Assembly (NCBI GenBank): GCA_913775215.1
Contig: CAJYKO010000028.1
Location: forward strand, 1-12,233
DNA: 12,233 bases
DNA from: an uncultured Devosia sp.
Lineage (GTDB): Bacteria; Pseudomonadota; Alphaproteobacteria; Rhizobiales; Devosiaceae
Reading direction: 5' to 3'
Shown here piece after piece: positions 1 to 6,251 of the stretch (position 1 is the stretch's first letter; each line of letters begins with the position of its first letter). Both the position numbers and the translations under genes were made by a program. Under the pieces are notes generated by a model that made no database searches, was not told the origin of the DNA, and saw nothing but the letters and a program-made list of their open reading frames with translations.

Positions 1-885
1 GTCGTTTTCGGCTCAAGCAATCTCGATCAGGTCGGCACCGTCTCGCGGCTTCCAAAGCCCGGCGAAACCGTCGCCGGCGGAACCTTTTCCATGGCACCCG
101 GCGGCAAGGGCGCCAACCAGGCGCTGGCGGCGCGTCGGGCCGGAGCCGAGGTGCGGCATGTGTCCGCGGTTGGCAATGATGCCTTTGCCGATCTGGCGCT
201 CGAACTGCTCGAAAAAGGCGGCGTGGACCTCAGCCAGGTCCAAAAGGCCGATGCTGTCACCGGGATCGCCATGATTTTTGTCGATGCCGAAGGCGAGAAT
301 GTCATTGCGGTGCTGCCCGGCGCCAATGCGACTGTCAGCGCGGCCCAGGCTGAAACGACGCTTGCCGGATTGACGGCCAAGGACACGATCCTCGTGCAGC
401 AGGAAATCCCGCAGGAGGGTACTCGCAAGGCGCTGGAGATCGCGCGTGAAAAGGGCGCGCGGTCGGTGATCAACACTGCCCCATTCCTCAGCGACACGCC
501 GGACCTCGCGGCTTTGGCGGATATAGTCGTCGCCAACGAGACCGAGTTCGCCTTGCTGTCCGGCCGACCGATAGAAGAACTCGAAGCAGCCATGGACGAT
601 TGGGTCAAAAGGACCGGTCGCACCGTGGTTGTCACCCTCGGCCCTGACGGCGCCCGCGCCGCCTCAACCGAGGGCAAATTCGCCGTGCCGGCCCATAAGG
701 TGACGCCCGTCGATACAGTCGGCGCAGGCGACACCTTTTGCGGTTATCTTGCCGCCAGCCTCGATGCTGGGATGGGGCTTGAACAGGCGATGCGGCGGGC
801 TGCGGTCGCAGGGAGTCTTGCGTGCCTCAATCCAGGTGCGCAGCCGGCAATCCCACTGTCGAAAGATGTCGACGCGCTGGTTTAA
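1..885 (+). CDS. rbsK: Ribokinase, 5' end cut off by the window
   Basis: This PfkB-family sugar kinase phosphorylates D-ribose to ribose-5-phosphate with ATP in the cytoplasm. The frame is open from base 1, so the true start lies just before the window; only a few residues should be missing, since the sequence begins at the first beta strand (VVFGSSNLD). The N-terminal PfkB signature GGKGANQALAARRAG is at 103-147. The ribokinase-like NETE motif is near 535. The C-terminal signature DTVGAGDTFCGY, with the anion-hole GAGD and catalytic Asp, is at about 712-747. The stop is TAA at 883-885. Upstream context (a ribose ABC transporter or a lone gene) cannot be seen. It converges on truB across a repeat-bearing gap. 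Ribokinase is favoured over other PfkB kinases because of GGKGANQA and NETE, but substrate cannot be proven from sequence. Confidence 0.9.
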   Translation, partial: VVFGSSNLDQVGTVSRLPKPGETVAGGTFSMAPGGKGANQALAARRAGAEVRHVSAVGNDAFADLALELLEKGGVDLSQVQKADAVTGIAMIFVDAEGENVIAVLPGANATVSAAQAETTLAGLTAKDTILVQQEIPQEGTRKALEIAREKGARSVINTAPFLSDTPDLAALADIVVANETEFALLSGRPIEELEAAMDDWVKRTGRTVVVTLGPDGARAASTEGKFAVPAHKVTPVDTVGAGDTFCGYLAASLDAGMGLEQAMRRAAVAGSLACLNPGAQPAIPLSKDVDALV

Positions 886-910
886 GGGTAGGCCAACCCA
901 GCACGCTTTG

Positions 911-992
911 CTCGTCACCACCGGGCTTGTCCCGGTGGTTCATACGTAGGCAAGATGGACTGCTGCGACCAGCCCGGCAATGACGGCGACTG
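911..992. repeat. Rhizobial-type palindromic intergenic repeat, second half decayed
   Basis: A perfect 9-bp inverted repeat ACCACCGGG / CCCGGTGGT (917-925 and 931-939) surrounds the loop CTTGT. About 25 bases on, the stretch from ATGGACTGC to CCCGGCAATGACGGC (954-992) resembles the closing half of the two-palindrome elements I recall from Rhizobiales genomes, whose arms contain CCGGGCTTGTCCCGG and CCCGGCAATGACG. Here the second palindrome no longer pairs well. The element fills the gap between the convergent ribokinase and truB genes, where such elements typically sit. The first hairpin could also slow or end transcription, but no T-run follows it on either strand. The assignment rests on remembered motif similarity, not on a search. 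Confidence 0.6.
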
Positions 993-1002
993 AGAAAAAG
1001 TC

Positions 1003-1911
1003 CTAATTAAAAACCCGCCGCGGCTTGAACTGGCCAAACTCAACTGATCCCGTGGCCAAAACCTTGCCCTTGAAACTGACCCAGCATTCATCGAGCTGGG
1101 CCGGAGCCGCGGCGCCGGTGAGCAGGATGGCATTGCCATTGCCCACGGCACCGGCCTGGCCGGCGTCGAGCCGGATTTCGGGGAGGTCGGCGAGGCCGGC
1201 GGAGACCGGCGCAAGGAGCGCGTCGCGCGCGTCGCCAGCTTCAAGCGCCTCGAGTTCTTCGATCGTCACCGCGTCTTCGTCGGAAAACGGGCCGACAGCG
1301 GCACGGTGAAGGCTGCCCACATGGCCGCGCGTGCCCAGCGCCTCGGCAAGATCGCGGGCGATGGCACGGACATAGGTGCCCTTGCCGCAGGTGACTTCGA
1401 GCACGGATTCGTCGGGGCCGTGCGAAATCAATTCGAGCGCATCGATCTCGATGGGGCGCGGCGCCAGTTCAACGGTTTCGCCGGCGCGGGCCAGGTCATA
1501 GGCACGTTCGCCATCGATCTTGAGCGCCGAGTAGATCGGCGGGCGCTGCATTATCGTGCCGACAAAATTGGGCAGGAGTGCTTCAAGCGCGGCGCGTTCG
1601 GGGCGGACGTCCGATGTCGCGACCACATCGCCTTCCCGGTCGTCCGTTGTCGTGGCGCTGCCCCAGAGGACCGAAAAGCGATAGACCTTGGTTCCGTCCT
1701 GCACCTGAGGGACGGCCTTAGTCGCTTCGCCGAGCGCAATGGGCAGGATGCCGGTCGCCAGCGGATCAAGCGTGCCCGCATGGCCGGCCTTCATGGCAGA
1801 AAACAGCCAGCGCACCTTGCCCACAGCCTGGGTGGAGGTGAAATCATACGGCTTGTTCAGCACTACCCAGCCGGAAATGGCGCGTTTTTTTGATTTTTTC
1901 TGTTCGGTCAC
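1003..1911 (-). CDS. truB: tRNA pseudouridine(55) synthase TruB
   Basis: TruB converts U55 in the T-loop of tRNAs to pseudouridine. The 302-residue length is normal for the family. The catalytic motif GHAGTLDPLATGIL is at residues 43-56, with the catalytic Asp at 49. The KxxR/YSALK region (RPPIYSALKIDGERAYDLAR) and the YVRAIARDLAEALG segment are both intact, followed by a C-terminal tail ending in a short RNA-binding-like region (CWVSFKGKVLATGSV). The start is GTG at 1911, only 3 bases after the rbfA stop (1915-1917), so translation is probably coupled; there is no strong Shine-Dalgarno sequence. In most alphaproteobacteria truB is followed by rpsO and pnp; here it ends against the convergent ribokinase gene instead. 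Confidence 0.96.
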   Translation of the reverse strand: MTEQKKSKKRAISGWVVLNKPYDFTSTQAVGKVRWLFSAMKAGHAGTLDPLATGILPIALGEATKAVPQVQDGTKVYRFSVLWGSATTTDDREGDVVATSDVRPERAALEALLPNFVGTIMQRPPIYSALKIDGERAYDLARAGETVELAPRPIEIDALELISHGPDESVLEVTCGKGTYVRAIARDLAEALGTRGHVGSLHRAAVGPFSDEDAVTIEELEALEAGDARDALLAPVSAGLADLPEIRLDAGQAGAVGNGNAILLTGAAAPAQLDECWVSFKGKVLATGSVEFGQFKPRRVFN

Positions 1912-1914
1912 GCT

Positions 1915-2322
1915 TTAGTCTTCGTCGCTGCCGTCGTCTTCAAGATCGCGCTTCACCCGATCGGAGCGCAGAAGAGCATCGATGCGGCTGGCCTCTTCAA
2001 ATGTCTCGTCGACATAGAAGCGGACGTCGGGGGCATATTTCATATTGATGCGCGGCGCGATGCGGCCACGGATGAATTTCTGGTGCCGGTTGAGGGCCGC
2101 GACGATCTCTTCGGCATGCTGGCCACCGAGCGGCATGACATAGGCATTGGCAATCTTGAGATCGGGCGTCATGCGCACTTCGGGCACGGTGACGACCGAG
2201 CCGACGAGCGCTTCGTCCTCGATTTCACCGCGCGCAAAAATATCCGCCAGAGCATGGCGCACCAGTTCGCCCACGCGCAGCATGCGCTGGCTCGGGCCGA
2301 GGGGCTTATTGTCTTTTTTCAT
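1915..2322 (-). CDS. rbfA: 30S ribosome-binding factor RbfA
   Basis: RbfA is a KH-fold protein that binds the 30S subunit near the 5' helix of 16S rRNA and assists late small-subunit maturation, notably in the cold. The family hallmarks are SQRMLRVGELVRHALADI at the N-terminus, TVPEVRMTPDLKIANAYV in the middle and the strand APDVRFYVDETFEEASRIDALL near the end. The tail is acidic (LEDDGSDED), which is common in alphaproteobacteria. The start is uncertain: ATG at 2322 gives 135 residues, while TTG at 2328 adds two residues and lies about 10 bases after an AAGGG. It follows the secreted-protein gene by 33 bases and precedes truB by 3, so the three are probably co-transcribed. infB, its usual upstream partner, is absent. 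Confidence 0.94.
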   Translation of the reverse strand: MKKDNKPLGPSQRMLRVGELVRHALADIFARGEIEDEALVGSVVTVPEVRMTPDLKIANAYVMPLGGQHAEEIVAALNRHQKFIRGRIAPRINMKYAPDVRFYVDETFEEASRIDALLRSDRVKRDLEDDGSDED

Positions 2323-2355
2323 GGGCAAGCGGCTTAGGCCCTTGAGGGCTTTCCG

Positions 2356-3018
2356 TCAATCCGCCTTGCTGAGCGCCACCTGCGCCTTGAGTTCGTTGGC
2401 GCGCGCCTGGACCACGTCGGTTGCGACCGGCCAGGTCTTGGGGTCGCCCGGGTTGAAAGCCTTGCCGCGCCATTCCTGATAGGTGATGGCAACACCGGTT
2501 TCGGTGCGATTGAAGCTTGCGACCATCACCTCGCCGAGGCCGGCAAAGGTGCGGTAGCGATCGAGATATCCGCCGCAGACAAAGCCGAGCGGCGCAAGAT
2601 CATTGTCGTCCTTGTCCGGGCCAAGCTGGAAGAAGCCGGTCAGTTCCGGCTTGCAGCTATTGGCGTGCAACACCATGAGCGCGGCACGATAATCGGCGAG
2701 GGTCCGTTCGTTTTCGTCGCGGCTGATACGCGCGCCATAAAGCGTGGTCCAGAGCGCTTCGCTTTCGCCCTTGGGATAGATTTCAAGCAGCGCCTGGCCG
2801 TCATCAGCAACGAATGTGGTTTCCACCCGCGCTACGGCGTCGTCGGTGGTTTCGAGCCAATCGGGCAGCGGCAGATCGAGCTTGTGGCCCATGGCATCGA
2901 GCACCAGCTTGCCGCCATCCTCCACCAGCGGCGCCGGTGTGCGTAGCTGGGCCCAGGCTGGCGCAGTGGCTGCGGCCAGCGCAACAAGGGCAAGGCTCAA
3001 AATTCGCAATTGCGTCAC
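2356..3018 (-). CDS. Predicted secreted protein of unknown function
   Basis: I do not recognise a named family. With a GTG start at 3018 the product is 220 residues. That start is chosen because AAGGAG lies 6 bases before it (3025-3030) and it places a classic signal peptide at the very N-terminus: MTQLRI, then a hydrophobic core, then cleavage after AWA (about residue 23). A longer frame to 3060 would bury the signal peptide and is rejected. The mature part is soluble and mixed alpha/beta, with only two cysteines (C122 and C148), which could form a periplasmic disulfide. It contains no transmembrane segment and no lipobox. It sits 33 bases before rbfA on the same strand and may lead the rbfA-truB transcript, an odd partner for ribosome-maturation genes. 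I saw no convincing promoter in 3019-3185. Confidence 0.75.
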   Translation of the reverse strand: MTQLRILSLALVALAAATAPAWAQLRTPAPLVEDGGKLVLDAMGHKLDLPLPDWLETTDDAVARVETTFVADDGQALLEIYPKGESEALWTTLYGARISRDENERTLADYRAALMVLHANSCKPELTGFFQLGPDKDDNDLAPLGFVCGGYLDRYRTFAGLGEVMVASFNRTETGVAITYQEWRGKAFNPGDPKTWPVATDVVQARANELKAQVALSKAD

Positions 3019-3185
3019 GGGGCACTCCTTCGCCCAAAGACAGAAAGCCGTGCCGGCCAAGCCCCCTAGGCCGACAGGTTGCCGTGACGATTAGAAAGGA
3101 AGTCCTGCCGACGCAAGATCAAGGACGGGTCGTCTTGCCGATGGTGCGCCCGCTGGGGCGAAGGTGCAACACTTGGTAGCTGCAG

Positions 3186-4202
3186 CTATTTAGCGGCACG
3201 CGCCACCGGCCGATCCGGCAGGAGACGATGGGGCGGCTGGTGGCCGTCCATGAAGGTACGGATATTGACGATGACGGTCTCGCCCATCTCGACTCTGGCT
3301 TCGAGGGTTGCGGAAGCCATGTGGCCGGTCAATACGACGCGGTTGGCTTCGGCAAGGGCGAGGAGCCGCGGATTGATGCCATTGCGATTGTCGAAGACAT
3401 CGAGGGCAGCGCCGGCGAGATGACCCGCTTCGATGCCGGCAACGAGCGCCGATTCATCGACGAGTTCCGGGCGGCTGACATTGAGGAGATACGCCCCAGG
3501 CTTGAGACGGCGGAGGCGCTCTGCGGACATGATATTGGTCGTGTCGCGCGTCAGCGGCGTGTGGAGCGAGACAATATCGACGGCTTCGAGCATGGCATCG
3601 AGTTCGGGCCAATAGGTCGCGCCCAGTGGCTCTTCGACGCCGGGCGGACGCCGATTGCGCGAGAAATAGTGGATATTGAGTCCGAAGGCCCGGGCGCGCT
3701 GGGCGACGGCTGTACCGATGCGGCCCATGCCGACAATCCCGAGTGATTTGCCGCGCAGGCGATGGCCCAGCATCGAGGTGGGTGACCAGCCAGCCCAGCG
3801 GCGATCATGGAGGAGCAAATTGGCGCCTTCGACGAGGCGCCGCGGCAGAGCCAGCATCAGCGCCATGGCCATGTCGGCCGTGTCTTCGGTCAAAACGCTC
3901 GGCGTATTGGTCACGGTGAGCCCCGCAGCCCAGGCCGCCTCAAGATCGATATTGTCGACCCCGTTGCCGAACTGGGCGATCAGCCGCACGCTTTGCGGCA
4001 GGCGCGCGATCAGATCGGCGTCGATCCGGTCGGTGATGGTGGAAACGAGGACATCCTTGCCCTCGAGCCCGATCAAGATGTCGTCAGAGGTCAGGGTCTG
4101 ATCGGTCTCGTTGACGTCGGTTTCGAAGAGCGTCGCCATGCGCGCCTCGATGGTCTGCGGCAGGCGACGGGTGAGGAGAATCTTCGGTTTGCTCGATGTC
4201 AT
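3186..4202 (-). CDS. D-2-hydroxyacid dehydrogenase (glyoxylate/hydroxypyruvate reductase or D-glycerate dehydrogenase-like), atypical active site
   Basis: This 338-residue protein has the D-isomer-specific 2-hydroxyacid dehydrogenase fold. The NAD-binding motif GMGRIG is at residues 158-163, and strand beta-2 ends in SRNRR (181-185), where Arg instead of Asp suggests NADP(H). The family reaction is reversible reduction of a 2-oxo acid such as glyoxylate or hydroxypyruvate. The catalytic Arg is kept (R244, NVSRPELVDE) and so is the catalytic His (H294, TGHMASAT). However, the position of the catalytic Glu, 29 residues after the Arg, is Arg273 (DVFDNRNGINPR), and flanking residues usually conserved (G after Arg, P before His) are changed. 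Activity may be altered or lost. ATG at 4202 is preferred over GTG at 4208 because AAGGG is 5 bases before it. It is divergent from the SH3 gene. Confidence 0.88.
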   Translation of the reverse strand: MTSSKPKILLTRRLPQTIEARMATLFETDVNETDQTLTSDDILIGLEGKDVLVSTITDRIDADLIARLPQSVRLIAQFGNGVDNIDLEAAWAAGLTVTNTPSVLTEDTADMAMALMLALPRRLVEGANLLLHDRRWAGWSPTSMLGHRLRGKSLGIVGMGRIGTAVAQRARAFGLNIHYFSRNRRPPGVEEPLGATYWPELDAMLEAVDIVSLHTPLTRDTTNIMSAERLRRLKPGAYLLNVSRPELVDESALVAGIEAGHLAGAALDVFDNRNGINPRLLALAEANRVVLTGHMASATLEARVEMGETVIVNIRTFMDGHQPPHRLLPDRPVARAAK

Positions 4203-4242
4203 GCGCACCCTTGCGAGCCAGTCCCCGTCCAGGCCGCAGCCT

Positions 4243-4265
4243 ATCCTTTATGGACCATTAAGGAT
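4243..4265. promoter_or_regulatory. Near-perfect 11-bp inverted repeat in a divergent intergenic region; candidate operator
   Basis: The arms ATCCTTTATGG (4243-4253) and CCATTAAGGAT (4255-4265) are separated by one base and pair at 10 of 11 positions. The dyad lies midway in the 105-base region between the starts of the divergent 2-hydroxyacid dehydrogenase (4202) and SH3-protein (4308) genes, where a shared operator would be expected. No matching regulator gene is adjacent and the binding factor is unknown. No convincing -35/-10 pair is visible around it. Confidence 0.45.
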
Positions 4266-4274
4266 CATGGCGTA

Positions 4275-4288
4275 CTGATAGGGCAATT
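4275..4288 (+). repeat. Left copy of a 14-bp motif, inverted relative to the copy at 5721-5734
   Basis: CTGATAGGGCAATT occurs here 20 bases before the SH3-gene ATG. The same 14 bases occur on the minus strand at 5734-5721, just upstream of the fhuF-like gene. Relative to each gene the motif has the same orientation. A 14-base match between the two strands of a 12-kb window can occur by chance (expected about 0.5 times), so this is a weak call. Confidence 0.3.
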
Positions 4289-4307
4289 CCAATCCGTCTG
4301 CAAAGTC

Positions 4308-4880
4308 ATGTTCATATCGCACGCCAGATCGGGCCGTGCCCGTCGCTTTTTCCTCCGTATTCTTGCCGTTTTGCCGCTGATCCTGGCGAGCGTTTTCATC
4401 CACGCGCCCATGGCCTTTGCCCAGGCCGAATCGGTTTCGGGACTTAAACTGCCCCGCTTCGTCACGACGCGATCCAACCCGATCAATGTCCGGGTCGGGC
4501 CAGGTACCAAATACGATATCGCCTGGAACTACACCGTGGCCGGTGTGCCGGTCGAAATCATTCAGGAATTCGACACCTGGCGCAAAATCCGCGACATGGA
4601 CGGCACCGAAGGCTGGGTGCACCAGAGCCTGCTCGTCGGTTCGCGCGCCGGTTACGCGACCCCGCTCGCCGCCAATGGCGAAGTGGATATGTATGCCTCG
4701 CGCTCGACCGATGCCGGGCTCAGGGCACGGCTTTCGCCAGGTGTGCGCGTCAGTATTTCGGAATGCGACGGTGCCTGGTGCGAGGTTTCGGCCGGACAGC
4801 CAGGCGAGCGCGCCAATTTTTCTGGCTATGTCCGCCAGGAAGAAATCTGGGGCGTCTATCCCGACGAGGTCTTTGAATAA
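4308..4880 (+). CDS. Secreted bacterial SH3-domain protein (COG3807-like)
   Basis: The 190-residue product has an Arg-rich N-region, a hydrophobic core (residues 15-32) and a signal-peptidase site after AFA (about residue 38), so it should be exported to the periplasm. The first SH3-like domain spans about residues 54-112, with the typical NVRVGPGTKYD start and WRKIRDMDGTEGWVH end. A second, more diverged SH3-like unit covers about 122-185 and carries C153 and C158. Such domains usually bind peptidoglycan or peptides; the exact role of this alphaproteobacterial family is not known to me. ATG at 4308 is the only start that keeps the signal peptide at the N-terminus, though no clear Shine-Dalgarno sequence precedes it. 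Its last 25 bases overlap the end of the convergent fhuF-like gene. Confidence 0.87.
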   Translation: MFISHARSGRARRFFLRILAVLPLILASVFIHAPMAFAQAESVSGLKLPRFVTTRSNPINVRVGPGTKYDIAWNYTVAGVPVEIIQEFDTWRKIRDMDGTEGWVHQSLLVGSRAGYATPLAANGEVDMYASRSTDAGLRARLSPGVRVSISECDGAWCEVSAGQPGERANFSGYVRQEEIWGVYPDEVFE

Positions 4881-5668
4881 CCGTCGAGCTCGGCCAGCGC
4901 GTCTTTAAGCTGGCGGGCGAGACGAACGTCCTTGTCCTGCTTGGGGCAGGTGGCGCAATAGGTGCCAGGCATGGCGAGATAATCGAGACAGCAGCCTTTT
5001 CGCGCGATGACCAGCGTTTGCCTTCCATCGGCAAGATCAAGCGTTTCGAGATCGCCCTGACCCGTAATGCCGAGCGCGGCCAGCCACAGATCGCAAAGCC
5101 GGCGCTGCTCGGCAATCGTGATCCCGGGCACATAATCGCGCAGGCGCACCATCAGCCCCAGCATGCGATCGGCCAGAAGCCGTAGCGCGGGCACGCGCTT
5201 GAGTTTTGTCACCTCGTTGATCTCGGCCAAAATGCCATCGGCCATGGCGCGGAGATCCTTGCCGGCTACGGCGATCAGTGCGTCCGTCGTGCCTTTGTGC
5301 TGCGGCCCCGGCGGCAGCCGGAACCCGTTAATGTCGATCCCCCGGCGCTCCTGGCTCATCGTGTCGAGCCGCGGCAGCGCTCCGTGGACGTGGACGGCGA
5401 TCACGGCGAGGAAGGCCGGCTGCCAGATCAGATTGGTCCAGAGGCGCACAGCGTAGAATGGCTGGCCAGCCTCAGGATAGCTCGCTTCCAACTCGGCATA
5501 GAGCGCGCGGAGTAGCGTCTGGTTGTCGCCTCCCGGCGCGTGCCAGCCCGGCAGTGGACCGCCGGGAGAGCCCTTCATGAAGCCGGTGACGCGGGCCGCC
5601 GTTTCGAGAAGACGCGTCAGCGCGACATCGTCGCTATCGAGGGCAAAGAGGAAATTGCGCGCGGCCAA
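4856..5668 (-). CDS. FhuF-like siderophore-iron reductase ([2Fe-2S] protein)
   Basis: FhuF-type proteins reduce ferric iron in imported hydroxamate siderophores and so release it in the cytoplasm. The diagnostic cluster motif C-C-x10-C-x2-C is complete near the C-terminus: C226, C227, C238 and C241 (GCCLDYLAMPG then TYCATCP). Overall length is 270 residues, normal for the family, and the N-terminal part is diverged as usual. I choose TTG at 5668 because AGGAG lies 6 bases before it (5675-5679) and a plausible promoter sits immediately upstream. A longer TTG start at 5722 would fall inside that promoter's -35 and has only a weak Shine-Dalgarno match. The gene ends inside the 3' end of the SH3 gene. 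No siderophore receptor or transporter is visible, so the substrate is open. Confidence 0.86.
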   Translation of the reverse strand: MAARNFLFALDSDDVALTRLLETAARVTGFMKGSPGGPLPGWHAPGGDNQTLLRALYAELEASYPEAGQPFYAVRLWTNLIWQPAFLAVIAVHVHGALPRLDTMSQERRGIDINGFRLPPGPQHKGTTDALIAVAGKDLRAMADGILAEINEVTKLKRVPALRLLADRMLGLMVRLRDYVPGITIAEQRRLCDLWLAALGITGQGDLETLDLADGRQTLVIARKGCCLDYLAMPGTYCATCPKQDKDVRLARQLKDALAELDGYSKTSSG

Positions 5669-5692
5669 AAGCTGCTCCTGACTATCAGCTTT

Positions 5693-5722
5693 TCTATAAT
5701 CCGTTCCCGAAGGGCCACGCAA
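5693..5722 (-). promoter_or_regulatory. Candidate promoter of the fhuF-like gene
   Basis: Read on the minus strand, TTGCGT (5722-5717) and TATAGA (5698-5693) are 18 bases apart and would start transcription near 5686, giving a leader of about 18 bases that contains AGGAG just before the TTG start at 5668. The -10 lies in the only AT-rich patch of this region. An iron-responsive site is expected by family, but I could not match a Fur, RirA or Irr box with confidence. Confidence 0.4.
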
Positions 5723-5734
5723 TTGCCCTATCAG
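5721..5734 (-). repeat. Right copy of the 14-bp motif flanking the SH3/fhuF pair
   Basis: This is the reverse-complement partner of 4275-4288. It abuts the candidate -35 of the fhuF-like gene, so together the two copies bracket the convergent SH3 and fhuF-like genes. It could be a shared regulatory element or chance. Confidence 0.3.
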
Positions 5735-5822
5735 GATCAGGGCGAGACCGGAGCGAGACCTTTACCGCGCGCACAGCTGCTCGGCCCAGCATGGACCGAC
5801 CATGAACAGCATGGAGAGGATC

Positions 5823-6251
5823 ATGGCGCGCCTCGCACACACTCTGCGGCGCGATACGCGCGGTGGAGCGGCCGTGGAGTTTGCGCTCCTCGCGCCGCTA
5901 TATCTACTGATGCTGGCTGGGATGCTGGCCTATGGGCTTTATTTCGGCGCCTCGCATTCCCTGCAGCAATTGGCCGCCGACGCCGCGCGGATTTCGATCG
6001 GCGGGCTCGACAATGCCGAGCGCGACCGGCTCGTGCGGGACTATCTCGAAAAGAACAGCGACACCTACATGCTGATCGATGCCGCCCATCTTTCCTATGC
6101 GATCGGCGCCGATCCGCGCGACGGCACGCAATATCGCGTCACCATCCGCTATGACGCGACCGAACTGCCGATCTGGAATCTTTATCCGCCTCTGCCGCTG
6201 CCCAGCCGCTTTCTGAGCCAGGGCGCGACCATTCGGCAGGGCGGGTTATGA
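5823..6251 (+). CDS. tadE: TadE-like pilus assembly protein
   Basis: TadE is a minor-pilin-like membrane protein of tight-adherence (Flp) pili, processed by the TadV/CpaA-type prepilin peptidase. The short basic N-region is followed by the TadE signature RGGAAVEFALLAPLYLLML, with Glu19 as the pilin-like +5 Glu, and a single membrane helix at about residues 18-42; the tail (ADAARISIGGLD onwards) should lie outside the membrane. Length is 142 residues. Three in-frame ATGs exist (5802, 5811, 5823); the last is chosen because GGAG is 6 bases before it (5813-5816) and it puts the signature close to the N-terminus. Its TGA overlaps the ATG of tadG (ATGA at 6248-6251), indicating coupled translation. 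No CtrA-like TTAA-N7-TTAA box is seen upstream. Confidence 0.9.
   Translation: MARLAHTLRRDTRGGAAVEFALLAPLYLLMLAGMLAYGLYFGASHSLQQLAADAARISIGGLDNAERDRLVRDYLEKNSDTYMLIDAAHLSYAIGADPRDGTQYRVTIRYDATELPIWNLYPPLPLPSRFLSQGATIRQGGL

Noticed and set aside
1306..1893. Long open frame antisense to truB
   Set aside because: It mirrors the truB codons on the opposite strand and shows no domain or start signal.
3061..3185. Search for a promoter, terminator or small RNA between the dehydrogenase and the secreted-protein gene
   Set aside because: Only a weak 6-bp inverted repeat (GCAAGA at 3113-3118, TCTTGC at 3133-3138) and poor -10-like sequences were seen; nothing supportable.
3177..3188. Perfect 12-bp palindrome TAGCTGCAGCTA at the end of the dehydrogenase gene
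   Set aside because: About three such palindromes are expected by chance in a window this long; there is no spacer or partner site.
3807..4307. Upstream extension of the SH3 frame, which stays open far into the dehydrogenase gene on the other strand
   Set aside because: It would place the signal peptide about 170 residues inside the protein and is fully antisense to a recognisable enzyme; GC-rich codon bias explains the open frame.
5669..5722. Fur, RirA or Irr iron-response box in front of the fhuF-like gene
   Set aside because: The AT-rich patch is suggestive, but no match was good enough to name a regulator.
5735..5822. CtrA-type TTAA-N7-TTAA site in front of tadE
   Set aside because: No TTAA occurs in this stretch.
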